Shown here one piece after another: positions 22,801-35,210 of a DNA stretch of 64,000 nucleotides. Each line of letters opens with the position of its first letter. Positions within the stretch are counted from its first letter, which is position 1. Below the pieces are notes generated by a model. That model was not told the DNA's origin, searched no databases, and saw only the letters and a program-made list of their open reading frames with translations. This DNA comes from Ophioderma brevispina (lineage: Eukaryota > Echinodermata > Ophiuroidea > Amphilepidida > Ophiodermatidae). Location of the stretch: positions 57,599 to 121,598 of the forward strand of contig JAMKCH010056811.1 of the NCBI GenBank assembly GCA_023653785.1, in the 5' to 3' direction. Position numbers and translations under genes: made by a program.

Positions 22801-25800
22801 AAAACCGAAAACAACTTAATGATTTACAGCTGTAATATTCAAAAGCAAAACTTTCAAAATTCGAGTAATTTTACCCAACCCCAATTTTTCCCTTCTAAAA
22901 ATGTTAAGGTCGTCGTTTTGGGTTATGGCACACAAGTAATTCGTGGGTCTTAGGCATAAAAAGAGTATGTTATTTCCAGAAGAGATATCTCCCCAAAACC
23001 CAAATATTTGTCCCTAGGGATCAGGATATCCTACATTTTAGTTGAGGTTGGTGCTACCTTTGTAATATTGTCATTACTTATACAAAAAGTATACATTTCT
23101 AGAAGGAAACAAACATTTGGGGGCTTGTGAAATCTGGGAAAATGAGGGTTATAAAAACAATGCCGATGACATGTAAGTAGTTAAATGGCATAAGTCCCAC
23201 ACCTTCATGACTAAAATCAAATAAAATTAATACACTGAAGATTCAAATATAAATGGTTACCATGGTTACTGTTGATATTTACAGGCTTGCTTGAGTAAAG
23301 TTACCTCATATTGTTACAGTTAATATAAGTTTTCAAATTAATATCCAGAGTATCCACACAAAAATTGAACTAGACAACACACGATGACTGCGATGATTAA
23401 AATGCTTGTCTTTACCCAGAAGTAAAGCAATTTAAATTGTAATTGTCAATAGCCTACAATATGGTGAGAAATAACAAACCATAGTAATCCGAACTGTCCG
23501 TATGATACAGTTGAGAATACCCTATAATAGTTTTAGAAACACCATACATTCGGGCAAGTATATGAAGGAGAAATTGGCTAGCCCACCAAATTTAACAAGT
23601 TCTCGCCTTTCAAAATATATAGCCAACCCTAAGTTAGCAGGATCTCGCCTTCTGAGGGTTTCCCCTGTCGGCTCCAATTACGTACATCCCGTAATTTAAT
23701 GCAGCGTACCATTGCACACTTCGGTGTCATCTTTTGCGTGATAAGTTAACGGGAGTTGTGTGAGCGCTGAGCTAATGAAGTTTTAACTGTATCGTATAAT
23801 TCCATTTCTTTGGACCGTGTCAAGTCATGGTGAAATTACATTTGTGGTGTCTCTATTATTAAGAGAGATTTGAATGTTATCTTGAGAGTATATTTAAAGG
23901 CAACACTGACAAGACAGATATCTTTGTAATTTGAAAATTGGTCTTCGACTGAGTGGACCAGAAAAAACTTTGTAAAGGGTTCAATTCACAAAAAAAAAAT
24001 TTCCTCACCCAATTTCTTATTAACAAGCACTGTGAAAAATTTATTAAATTAGTAAAATTATTTACTTATAAAAACGGCTCTTGTACATATATATACACAA
24101 ATGCAAAAATTAAGATGGAGTGGACAGCATAAAGGTTGTTAACCAGAGAGTGACAGCATTATTAAAAGTGTTAATCAGAGTTTCACATATCAGGTGTTCT
24201 AAAAATATTGAAATCTTAAGTTTTTGAACCAAGTTCTAAAGTTGTTCCATAAAAAAAATATCCCCCATCTTATAAATGAATGAGCTCAGAAATCATTTAA
24301 TTTGGTACAACAAATTGTGAAATTTCTAATTTTGAAAAAAATCAAAAAATTAAAAAACTGAAAAAAATTTTTTATATTGAAAATGAGCAACTCAACATCA
24401 CCTTTTGTTTTCACCTTTTAGACATTGCTATAGCATGTCTCATCTATATGAAATCCAAAACAATATGACACAATGATATGGATGCCTTGAAATTTTATTG
24501 TTTACCAATTTCAAGGATAGCAGCAGATAATGCGAGAGGAATCGAAAAAAAAAAAAAAATGTGGAAATGCATTTTTTTAATTTATAAATCAGGGATAAAG
24601 TGTGTACAATGACATATAACTGTTTTAATTACAAACAAACCATCAAATCGTGAAACAAAAAAAAATGAAGTATTCTTGAGGGAGGAAATTGCAATACCGT
24701 CTCCCCCAAATAGACAGGCAGCGACGGCATTCAAAATCTGCCACTTAAACAGCTGATTGTGGTTTACGCTAAACAAAGATCAATAATTATTGTGTGAGGT
24801 CAAAATTGTATTGAGTCATGGTGCACAATATCACGCTGGGAAAATCTGTGCTATTGCAACGAGGAAAGACATTTTTGATCTCAAGTTCGGGACTTTTGAT
24901 ACGCACGTTTAGAAAATACGAATCAGATAAAAAGTACTGCCTGCCTTAATACACAGATTTCCAGCCAACCACTTGCAGGTTATGTCGCATATCCATGCCA
25001 GTAACAAAAATATAAAAATTATGAATTTGATTGATTTTTCGATGTTGTTGTTGTTTCGGATTAGCAAATCGCTGCTAATCCCTTAAATCAAGTCAAGTGT
25101 TTTGCTCTTACAATTGGTTACACGTAATTTTAAATTATTGTGACCTGATCGATTAGCTTGGTAAAGCTATCCTGTGTCCTTACATCTATTATCTTGCCTT
25201 GTTACCTTGACAGCATATTTTAGTTACCAGGACTCAGGGGCCATTCAGAGGTGCCCTCAAATTTACACAAGGGTGCGATTTTGCATTTACTCATTGTGAT
25301 CCCCTAAATTTACAAAATGCAACTTCCCCTAATAACAAAGCAACTCAAAGGATAAGCCCTATATAATTTCATAATGAAACATAGTACGTTACCTTCCTTG
25401 AGTTAGTGAGTCAGGGTATTATGCAGTGCACGCAGCAAGGAAAACGCGGGTGGGGCGTTGTTAATTCAAAGCTGGCTATCTACGCAGCGTATAAAGGTGG
25501 TGCGGAAAATGCACACGCAAAAACATCTGTCTGAACGCGCTGAATGTCACTGACTCGGGAAAGATAAATGGAGTATATAATGCGATCTGTTTTGTCTGGA
25601 TCTGGATACTTAAATTAACACATTAGCGTAATATGGAAATGAAATACAAAAAACACCCAGAACATTAAAAAATTTTTAAAATTGGAATTAATTTGAATTT
25701 TGAACAGAGGGTTTGTTTTGGTATTGCAGTCTTCTGCAGGAATTAGGGGCAAAACAGGGGAGTTGCTTCCCTGCTCCAAATACAGCATGCAGTCACTGTC

Positions 25801-26146
25801 CAAAATAGCATGACAAAACAGAATATCTATTTGGCTTTTGGTATACCTTGAGGGGATTTTGACCAACTTTGGCACTAAAATTTGGCCAAAGAATGTTCAA
25901 GTGGGACTAATTTGGCGTAAGAGTGACAAACCTCACCGGGATGACTTGCAGTAATTTTACAATCATTTGGTTGAGTGCCTTCAGTCTGCCATGAACCTAG
26001 TCAACCCAATTGTCTATGGAGCACTGTGACATTTATTGGGGGCACTGACTTATAAAGAGATGCAACATATCAAATATAAAACATTCAAATTGGCTTGATT
26101 TCTGAAAGTTTCAGCCACATTAATGGTAAGTAGTAGTAGTATAAAA
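22801..26146. other. Plain intergenic DNA
   Basis: It holds short low-complexity patches (A-runs near 23990, 24350 and 24547; TATATATA near 24089). No gene, RNA or clear repeat unit was recognised in 3.3 kb. The 14-mer GCAGTGCACGCAGC at 25423 recurs once at 51534. Confidence 0.4.
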
Positions 26147-26225
26147 ACCAAAGTTTTAAATCCAGTTTGGTCCCCGTTAAACGGGGGGGTTGCTGGATTT
26201 CACCTCACACTCGCAGCAACCGCCA
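26147..26225 (+). repeat. Dispersed repeat fragment (shared with window end)
   Basis: ACCAAAGTTTTAAATCC, GTCCCCGTTAAACGGG and CACCTCACACTCGCAGCAAC recur in near-identical order at about 63870-63938. The family was not identified. The downstream C/T-rich 26226-26360 does not match. Confidence 0.6.
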
Positions 26226-26891
26226 TTACTCCCTTCTTTCACTTCACTGCCGATTCAATGCATCCTCCATCTCAACCCAACCCTCCTAACTCTCCTCCTC
26301 CACTTGAATTGCTTCTTCCATGTCTTCTTTGGAGTACTCCTCCTAAAACCTCCCACCTAGAACTCAAAAGCCCTTTTAAGAGCATGCAAAAATGTTGAAT
26401 CACAAAAAAATCTCTTTAAGCATTCTGAAAAGGCCGGCCCAGACTATTTGTTTAAATACACATGTAAAGTCTTCAGAAAATACATCTTAGGGCTGTACAA
26501 ACACACATATTACACAACACTTTAAAGTTAATTAAAGGATATTATGTTTGCAAATGCCAGTGATATCATTGCGGTAAAGAAATCAATAAACATCAGTCAG
26601 AAAATATCGTACTAGCATCAATTACGCTCCCAGATATTTACCGTCCCTCAATATTCCGATTAAACAAAAGGATGACATTTCTAAAACTGTCGGTTCCTGG
26701 TCTGTCGGTTTCTTTGTCAAGTCTGGCATTCAATCTATGCACACTCTGAATAAAGATACTGGGGCCTGTTGTGAAAGCCATATACGAATGTGTTTCAGTA
26801 TCAGTTTGGTTGTGAGAGGACTCACTTCACTGTGTCTGATCCAATTACAAACAGAAGCGAAAGAACACCCCACTGCCAATTTTCTTTAAAG
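26226..26891. other. Unassigned spacer
   Basis: A C/T-rich patch (26235-26360) gives a proline-rich 91-codon frame that has no supportable identity. The remainder is plain. Confidence 0.4.
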
Positions 26892-27169
26892 CTGGTATTC
26901 TGAAAGGGAGCTAAACTTGAGACCCGGGTTTAAACCAGGGTTAGTCCTACCATGAGTGGACCTTATTTCTTCCAAGTACTCTAAAAATTGGCTGTAACAG
27001 GTGAGAAAATTCCTTCATGGAGGCTTGAAATGGATAATCAAGAGGATTTTTTTTCACGTGTTAATTAAATTTCACAGTATTTTGAAAGGTCAAAGAGGTC
27101 TACTCATGTAGAGGAATACCCTGGTTTTTAAACCCAGGGTTACAAGTAGCCTCCCTTTCAGAATACCAG
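26892..27169. mobile_element. MITE with ~55-bp terminal inverted repeats
   Basis: The left end CTGGTATTCTGAAAGGGAG, then CCCGGGTTTAAACCAGGGTT, is matched on the right by the inverse (CCTGGTTTTTAAACCCAGGG and CTCCCTTTCAGAATACCAG). 278 bp. The target duplication is unclear, so the superfamily is not assigned. Confidence 0.8.
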
Positions 27170-27615
27170 TATAAGGGTGCATCGTACTTACATCATGACA
27201 TGCCAGGTTTTCCCATCCTCATTTATTTTTTTGGGGGGGGGGGGTGGTGAATATGCAAATCCAGAATATTGGAAGAAAGCAAATTTCCACAAGGTGCAAA
27301 ACCAAAACATTAACAATTGGGGTATGTATTGTTCTCTCAATAAAACTTACTTTTACACCAGGAGAACAGTCTCTGCAAAAAAGCATCAAGAACCTGAGTT
27401 AAAAGATGGCACTAAATGTTGAGGTAGCGTCCTATGGGTCAATCAAGAGTGACTTATAGGTCTAAAGATCCTATTTTCTCAATATGTAGTCACATCAAAA
27501 CAATTTCAAACCAAAAGCTATGTGTTTTTGTTTTTGTATTTCTGCAGATTTCAAGCTCTAAGACTTTGGCATTTATTGCCCAAAAATGTGTTTGAGGGGC
27601 TAAGCTATGGGCCTC
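27170..27615. other. Unassigned spacer
   Basis: A G-run lies near 27232-27244. No gene was recognised. Confidence 0.4.
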
Positions 27616-29645
27616 GGCGGACCTTTTTGGTATCGTACTCGCGGCCTAAAAATATCGCAAATATCGCGATATTACGATATAACTTGGCTTAATAAATTCC
27701 AATTTTCGACCTCAATTGACCATTATAACCATTTCCAACATTGACTCTAACCCCCGTCTTAACCCTTCTTTACTTAACCTATACACCTTGCTGTTATACT
27801 CGCAGAATTAGTCCATATTTTTTCCAAAATGCATCGTAAGTTTTTAGACGAAATTTCTGAGCATATAAGTCAATAGAAGATTTGGGTCAAAGTGTGACGG
27901 GTCGTGCTCATTACGTCAGTAATGTTGGTGGGACATGTTTAACATCTCGCTCGGAGCCTCAAACAGTGGCCCGAGGTCAGACGATCAACTTTACTATAAT
28001 CAAGACTTGACGGTAGAGAAAATGCCAATCGCCATATTTAACAAATTTGAAAAGTTTTTGGAAAAAAGACCGCATATGATGCGATTTTTGGGTCCCGCTG
28101 TTTTTATGTCTGGAGTCATGAGAATGTCAATTCGAATGTGTTGTATTGTAAGATTCACAGAAGATTAACACGTGTCAGTGAAATGAGTGGAATAAAAAAC
28201 AATGATGATAATGTAGACAAAATGTTTCTTGCCTATTTCTTTGCCCACCGTACGTCATATGTTGTCATTTCCATCTCATCTCCGTCGTCTGTCAATGCAT
28301 TGTCGGTCAAATTTAAGCTGTTGAGTTGTTTACTGTGTTAAAAAAAACCCACAACCAATGCAACTACTGGTTACCGCTGCGCGATCGCTTTTTCCCGGCT
28401 CACAGTATCTCCTTCACACTTCTCAATCGAGCGGGCTGGCTGCCAATCACTGGCTGCAATGCACGTGCAAGATAAAACATGCGCACGCGCAAATTATATT
28501 TTGGGTATCACGTATTCCTAATTGACGTTGCCCCTCCACTCTCCCGACAGCTGTTTGGGGATTCCCGGGTGATTCCCAAACCTACCACCGGGAAAGGCGT
28601 TTGTAACGCTGTATTTTTATATCATCCTAGGCATCCACAAAAGTAAAATCTGGAATGGATTAATGAACATTTAATCACTTACTCAGGCTGTTATTTTTTG
28701 AAATAGTGACGGATTGATTAAAAACAATAATCCATTGCAAAGTCAAAGTAACAAATCTATAAGGTTACCGGCCGTCCTGTACATAATAACCTCATGGTAT
28801 AATGGATGATTACGCACGCGGCGAATCGTCATTACTTGAAATTTATGAATGAACTAATGGAATGATTCAATAAGTAGCCTGATCTTCTTGACGTCATTAT
28901 TTTAACAATATCATTTCCACCACAAGGGCAAGCGAATCGATATGCCACGTATAGTGGAGTTTTAGTGGACAAATAGTGAACTATTTTTACCGCAAAGATG
29001 GATATCAAGATTAGTTTATAATCGAACACATGATGTTCTTCAGCACATTATTTTCCGTTCAAATTTTCCCTTCAATTTCTAAGCTAAACTTACAGATCCC
29101 CACGTTCCCCTTTTTCTTCGCCAGGCGTCGAGTACCGGTTTTTTCATGGAAAATTCCCTTTATGACGCACCTGGGTACCGTGGGCTACGCCTTAGATTAT
29201 GCACACGTGGACCGGCCATATGATGAAGTCGGGGTCAGCATGTCACACAGAACATGTACACAATAGTAGTGTTACTGACAGTGTTAACTCAAGTATCTTT
29301 GGTACCCAATGACTCATTTTGATGTGGGCCCGACATCTTATTTAATAATTCGCAGGTACATTTGGACGAATAATGGCTGGATTAATCGTATTCCTCACAA
29401 AGAAAGATGAGTAGAATATGGGGATAAAAGATGAAATGAACGTAGATACACTAATAGTATTTAAACACAGGTAATAAAGGCGAATATATGATAGATTTTT
29501 CAAATGTTAGTCTGACCCAGAAATCTTGCCAAAAATATTACTCAGAATTATCGTCAGCATATCTTCGGACCCTGGCGAAATATCGCATAGTACGATAATG
29601 AAAAAAAATATCGCCAATATTATCGCCATCGCGATTATCGCACAA
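27616..29645. other. Possible ~2-kb element bracketed by ATCGCGAT-rich clusters
   Basis: Clusters of ATATCGC, ATCGCGATAT and TATCGCC lie at 27645-27690 and 29575-29642, about 2 kb apart. Such palindromic subterminal arrays are typical of hAT-like ends. The outermost ends do not form a clear terminal inverted repeat, so this is tentative. Inside are frames of 77 codons (27935-28168) and 78 codons (29030-29266), which I do not recognise, and a locally GC-richer patch (28370-28620). Confidence 0.3.
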
Positions 29646-29654
29646 CCTTATTGA

Positions 29655-29955
29655 CGGGGCACATGTGGTCCAGTGGATACAACGACTGGGCTCCCCCTCT
29701 TGACCCAAGGTCATGGGTTCGTCCCACTGGAGGCCTGGCCAATGTGTGTTGCACTTGGGCAAGGCCACTGTACCTCGCTTGCTTATCTCCACCCAAGGTG
29801 CTAAATGGGGAGCTGTTGGGGACTATTGTTCCATAGCGGCACCCAAAGGTGATGAGTATGCCTTGGGCATTTGTAGGACAGCTGACATATTCTACTGGCA
29901 GCGGAATAAATGTTAAGCGCTTGAGACATTTGAAAAGCGTTAATATAAAATGCCA
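29655..29955 (+). mobile_element. tRNA-derived SINE (family S)
   Basis: The head carries GTGGTCCAGTGGATA (A-box position) and GGGTTCGTCCC (B box). The body has TGTGTGTTGCACTTGGGCAA, CTGTACCTCGCTTGC and CCACCCAAGG...TAAATGGG, with an AGCGCTTGAGACATT tail. The body domain is shared with 30615-30905 and with the split copy at 54360-54780. Short frames over it are artefacts. Confidence 0.8.
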
Positions 29956-30614
29956 AAAATTTTTTTTCTTGAACTGATTTCCCCCTCCCCTTTGCCTAAC
30001 ATCTTACACAGCCTCAGTTTCGAGAAAAAAGTAACTTACTGGACTCACTAAAGCGAACAATTCTAGTATACAAAGCCATACCCTGCCATTAATCACAATG
30101 ACCTCTTGCACAAGGGCAGAAGATGGGGGTGTTCATGATTCTCACTGACAAGCGTGAGATGAAACATTATCACGCATCAACTGAAAAAATACGCAAACTA
30201 ATCGTGGAATAAACACGGCAGTCTCGTGCAGGGGATTATTGCATGGCCTTTGTCTTTTGCCAGTCTTATCCCTTTCATACAAACGAAACGCTTACACTAA
30301 TCACCACCCGTGGGCAAAAAAGGATACTTGACCCCTAAACTATAGTGGCATCTCAAAATTAGAGGGACAGTTATCAAGCAGTATTGTGACAATTTTTCAA
30401 CAATAATATCAAATCATCCTAGACGACTTAACCTCTTATTTGACACGTCATATCGTCCATCACTCTGAAAACTTTTAGATGAAATCCAAATTTTTATGTG
30501 GACTAAAGCATTACTAAGAGTTGTCAAAAATGACCTCAACTGACCCCTGTAAACATGTGACCTCTTTTGACCTCATCACCCCAAATAATCTACTCCATAA
30601 AATCACTGAAGAAT

Positions 30615-30905
30615 GTAAATGTGGTTGCAGTGGATCGTGTTGCTCAAAGCATAAAAATGTGGGTTCGAGCCCCGCTGTCACCAATGTGTGTGAAACTTGG
30701 GCAAGGCACTTTACCTCGCTGCTCTCTCACCCAGGAGTATAAATGGGCACCGGCATATGCTGGAATGTAAAAAACAGATTTGGCGCTGTGGCGGAGGGAG
30801 TTGCGCGAAACCCCCCACAGCAAAACATACTGTGATGAGTGTACCTTGGCCAAAATACCGAAGTAGATCGATGGCCCACTCCATCTGCAGCGGAACACTT
30901 TTTTT
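30615..30905 (+). mobile_element. tRNA-derived SINE (family S)
   Basis: The head is GTGGTTGCAGTGGATCG and GGGTTCGAGCCCCGCTG. The body is ACTTGGGCAAGGCACTTTAC, CTCACCCAGGAGTATAAATG and GGGCACCGG, then GATGAGTGTACCTTGG and CTGCAGCGGAACA. It is the same design as 29655-29955 but diverged in the head. Confidence 0.8.
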
Positions 30906-31362
30906 CTTTGGTTAAATTTTAATCATGACCCTAGACGACCTTCAAACCCTTCTTCCAAAAATACCCATATGACCAACATTATATTCATTGAGTCCAATGG
31001 CATCCACATGATACTTTCCCCAATTTCCCAAACTTTGTTTTTACTTCATCAAAATGAGTGATTTTACTAGTGTGGAGGGCTCCTTGACTCCCAGGAATCA
31101 ATAAGCTAAATCACTGCTCAACTTTTGAAAATTTTGTTCCACAAAAATCTGAAATTGGTATGATTTTGTCCCCAAACTTTTTCACAGTTTCATCCTACCA
31201 CCTTGACAAGGTTTATAGGATTTTAACACCCATTGTGACCACATTTGACTGTGGACCCATGACAAATGACCACCAGTGGAAACTCATCCCCCATCTACTT
31301 GGTTGACCTCTATGGTGCAAAGATGGACAAACCTGCTTAAATCAAAAGATACCATGTTGATG
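30906..31362. other. Spacer with TGACC-type words
   Basis: There are several TGACC and GACCACATTTGACTGTGGAC words and no unit that can be delimited. No gene was recognised. Confidence 0.4.
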
Positions 31363-32349
31363 ACTCTCTTAAAACGAAAGAGTGAAAAACCACTCTAAAA
31401 GAATGAAATCTCATCCAAAAAAGAGCCAGCTGAGTGACGCATCTTTAGAGTGAGATCCACTCTAAATAAGAGTGAAAAAAATAACTCTAAGCCAAGAGTG
31501 AACATGATCACTCCTTTTTAGAGTGAAACTACTTCACTCTTTTAGAAGCTGTGGGGGAAAAGCGTGAACTAGCCAATTCACTCTTTTAGAGTTGTTGAAT
31601 TCTTGTGAATTTTGGTTTGTTTGGTGAGTATATCGTATGTAAGGTCATAATTAATAGCATCCCTGACATGAATGAATATTGTGGCACGCCTCATTGGCAT
31701 GATTCGGTGTGACATGCATGCACGATTGTGCCATGCATGACGTGCATGCTAATGTACCATAGTGCCGTTTGTCATGCATGATTATGCGTTTCGTACAATG
31801 CACCGGCCTGGCCAGCCTGGTCGCAGACTACTGTATTTCCCGGGCCGTATTAACGAGTGATATTATAGCTAAATAATTGTAATGCTTCTCCACACTTTGT
31901 CTGTAAATGCTATGAACTGTGACCGACAAATACAATATACTCACCAGAAAGCATCCTCTATGATTTCTTCAATAATTTCAACTTCGGTCAACCATGTTGC
32001 TGACGGCCTCGCCTAACTTCGTCCGCCATGTTGTTCGTCAGAATAACCACACAAAACGATTTGCGGCGGTTCTGATGGGCTCTTAGTTTCACATGGTCCG
32101 AAAAAGAGCGTTTTTCAGCTCTCATTCTTTTAGAGATAAAACCGTTCGAATAAGAGTTTTCAGAGTGGCTTCACTCCGAAGAAGAGTGGCATTATGAGCC
32201 ACTCGGTAAGAGTGAGCTCCCGTTAACCCTCGAGTTAAGGCATCTCGCTTCATTTCGCACTCTTTTATAAGCTTAAAAGCCACTCGATTAGAGTAATTTA
32301 AAATCACCCGAAACGCAGAGTGATTGTTACTCTTTCATTTTAAGAGAGT
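31363..32349. mobile_element. ~1-kb non-autonomous element with ACTCT/AGAGT arrays
   Basis: The ends ACTCTCTTAAAACGAAAGAG and (inverted) ACTCTCTTAAAATGAAAGAG differ at one position. Inside each end, roughly ten or more ACTCT/AGAGT words in both orientations fill 31380-31595 and 32115-32340, a subterminal array of the kind transposases bind. The central ~500 bp is unrelated and contains a nested inverted pair at 31621-31947. No transposase frame is present. The target duplication is not clear, so the superfamily is unassigned. Confidence 0.75.
31621..31947. mobile_element. Nested inverted-repeat element
   Basis: TGGTGAGTATATCGTAT on the left and, inverted, TGGTGAGTATATTGTAT on the right enclose ~327 bp inside the ACTCT-array element. 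The interior has several ATGCATG palindromes (31715-31785). Confidence 0.5.
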
Positions 32350-33345
32350 AGGTTTATAGCAAACATTCAACATTTGTTACCACATTGACCCTAATTTTTC
32401 ACTTGACCATGACACCATGGACCACTTCTGATCTCAGCCACTGCCTAGGTCATAAAAAATGTGTTTGCTTTTGGGCGTAACCCGCAGACCTAAAAAAAAC
32501 CTGATACTCAAAAGTTTTTATGCAATTAGCACAAAATAAAAAAAAAATATTCAGAGACCGACCAGTATTTTCATCCACAATTAAGAAAAAAATATTTTGG
32601 TTTACCAACACAAAGACGAAACAAATAACAAAAAAGACAATAAAGCAACTACAACAAGTAAAATAAAAGATCCTTGCTATGTCATTGAAAAAAGCTTTAA
32701 AGTAGCACTTGTATTCATTTTAGAGTACAACTTTGAGAATATCTAAAAAAAAATTCTGACCAACTGACCGACCGACCCTGACATTTTTTCTCTGTTACGC
32801 CAAACAACATAAGTTTTTATGCCCATACTTGAGATACATCTATCTTGCAAAGAGGACACCACACTTGCTTGAATGTAAAGATATTGGGTGGGACGCACAC
32901 ACAACGCACATGCCAGGAAATGCATTGCCTAGCATATAGTCCCCTGCCAACAAAAAATGAGTAAATTATATCATTTATAAACAAACACAATGAACCCTGG
33001 CCCACCAAAATGGTTTATTTTAAATGTAAAAAAATTTTTTTTTTTTTGGTCGCCAATCAGGTGGTAACTTGGTTGTATCTTGTGCTGCCTTTTTAACAGA
33101 GTGGAACTTGATATTTGTGGGAAGGCAAAAGCTGATGCACATCACAATAAGCCTTTGTCAATTCTTACATGTACATGTCCGACTTTTTGGCTGGGCATAG
33201 TATAACCCACTACCGGTGCGTGGTGATCCCTGTCAACTCGAAGGTGTCGCCCTTCATGGGTAGATAGTTTTCTGAAATGGGCCACTTCGAGAAGTCCACG
33301 TGACCGAACTTAATTTGTCCCCCATGACAAACAACCAATCTAGCA
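32350..33345. other. Plain intergenic DNA
   Basis: A-rich patches lie at 32540-32650 and 33028-33048. No gene was recognised. Confidence 0.4.
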
Positions 33346-33408
33346 AAAGTGGAAACAATAGTTTTGGTTAGGTACAACAAAATCTAACCAAAATAATGTT
33401 TCCACTTT
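33346..33408. repeat. Inverted repeat, ~27-bp arms
   Basis: AAAGTGGAAACAATAGTTTT plus GGTTAGGT is answered by TCTAACCAAAATAATGTTTCC plus ACTTT around a ~10-base loop. It may be a tiny fold-back element. A 98-codon minus-strand frame runs through it and is not supported. Confidence 0.7.
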
Positions 33409-34131
33409 CACTAATTTAGTTGTTCGTCTGATGGCAAATAACTTTTGGTCATGTGCAGTGGTGTGACTTCCCAAAGAATGGCCGCAATACACAGCTGCTA
33501 TGTTTCTTTGATGGTGAATAAGCTTGTGGGTGCGAGAATTATAGAAATGCTGGTCACCTATGGTTTTGCATTTACAATCTTCGCTCAAATTTGAGTATTT
33601 GCTACACCGGTCATCTGCTCTGACACCCTGGCTCAATGCATTTTCTGATACTCATCCACACTCCGGGACGTACCTTTCTACATTGACCCCACACCGACTG
33701 GCGCATGGCGATTTCTGAACTCGAAAATGGCTCATTGGCTTATGGGGTGTGCCCAGATCCTGAAATTGTCCCATAGAGTTCCATGTGTATCAAAAGAGAC
33801 ACTGGCGACATTTGAAAAATAGTGCGGCCCTCAAAGATTTTTCAAAATCGATATTGTTGCATGGTTGTAAAGCTTTTATATACAACCCCTCACCCGAATG
33901 ATTAAGACCAATCAGCTGCCTTATGGGTAAACGGAACAATCTTGTAATTTAACGTCGCCTGCCGGCGATGCGAATTCCGCAGAGGACGACGAAAATGCCG
34001 TTTAACACAAGAAAAAAACGCAGCACCCGTATGCATTTTCCCACGCTATGCACATTGTTTGAACCGCTATAACTTTGTGGTTTAATATAAGTGAGTACGG
34101 TAAAAATTTCATGTAATATCACCTTTGTTGA
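33409..34131. other. Unassigned spacer
   Basis: No gene was recognised. A CGTCGCCTGCCGGCG patch lies near 33952. Confidence 0.4.
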
Positions 34132-34328
34132 TTAAAGTTATGGCAAACTTAAAAGTCGCCTACAAATTACCTGGATATCCTTTATCCCCATATCAATGGC
34201 CCTATCTGTTTTGGAGTTTGTTATTTTTATGTTTAAAATAGATCTCTGTTCTTCCAATGGCCTAGACATCATTGAGAGCAAATTGGAATGAATTTCAAAT
34301 TGTGTGAAAATGTGCCATGCCACTTTAA
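34132..34328. mobile_element. TTAA-flanked MITE (197 bp)
   Basis: The left end TTAAAGTTATGGCAAACTT and the inverted right end TTAAAGTGGCATGGCACATT match at most positions, with TTAA outside. No second copy was found in this window. Confidence 0.5.
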
Positions 34329-34861
34329 AGTAGACAGCCAAAGATTTCTAATCCTGCTGAAAATGTCCCCTTCATTCTTTTCTACAGGCCTTCCATTTAT
34401 ATCACAGACACTATACAGTGAAATGTCCTAATGCCATACACTGACCTCTCACCACAGGTTTTTGCTGTGATATTTAAAATATCTTCTAAATCTCATGTTT
34501 TTCTACAAATAGCTCTAATAAATGCGGAAATCAAGCCTCACAAATGTCATGAATTTTTTAGCTTGGACAACAAAAAAAAAATCAAATTTACCTATTGAGC
34601 TCAGTACAAGTACTTGCAGGCAGTGAGGAGCACTACAAAAGCCAATGGTTTTAGAGTAATGGGGGAAACCATGGTGAAAAGTTGAGATAATGGCCTTGAG
34701 TGCCATAATATGTAGCAAAAGTTTTACTTGAGGGAAAATGCAGTGAGAAAATGTAATTTCATCAAATAAAATTTCAGGGACAGAATGTGCCCCCTAATCA
34801 TAATGAATTCCTATTCTAAGTGGGCGACGAATATTCTGGAATTCCTCTGTGGCATTTTAGC
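34329..34861. other. Unassigned spacer
   Basis: No gene or repeat was recognised. Confidence 0.4.
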
Positions 34862-35145
34862 CAGAGGGTGTTGTGAGTCCAATCCCCAATGCACCAGTTT
34901 TGGGAATTTCACCTAAATAGAGTTCATGTGATCCCATAAAAATCCGATCTAATACATGAAAAACCTTGACTTGAATGCCCATTAGCCACCAAACGTTAGT
35001 ACTTAGGGAATTTTTTTTAGCATGATATGAAATGTCTTGTGTTCTTAAACTTTGGAACACTTATCTCTAATACTGACATTGTTAGTATCCAGTACAGTTA
35101 TAGGCACAGTGCTATGCCTCATGGGATTGATTCAAAAACCCTCTG
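34862..35145 (-). mobile_element. hAT-like MITE, family E
   Basis: CAGAGGGTGTTG on the left and the inverse CAGAGGGTTTTTGAATCAAT of the right end bound 284 bp. Internal CCAATGCACCA, TAGCATGATATG and GCTATGCCTCATGGGATTGA are the reverse complement of the 9735 and 20875 copies. Target duplication is not evident here. Confidence 0.75.
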
Positions 35146-35166
35146 AGTAAGCAAACAGGGATGCAA

Positions 35167-35210
35167 ACGAAGAGAATCACCGAATCGATTCTCATAGTGA
35201 TTCTCTTCGT
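35167..35210. repeat. Perfect 14-bp hairpin
   Basis: ACGAAGAGAATCAC pairs exactly with GTGATTCTCTTCGT over a 16-base spacer that itself contains the palindrome GAATCGATTC. Confidence 0.8.

Noticed and set aside
33340..33636. 98-codon minus-strand frame
   Set aside because: Its end runs through a 63-bp inverted repeat; no recognisable domain.
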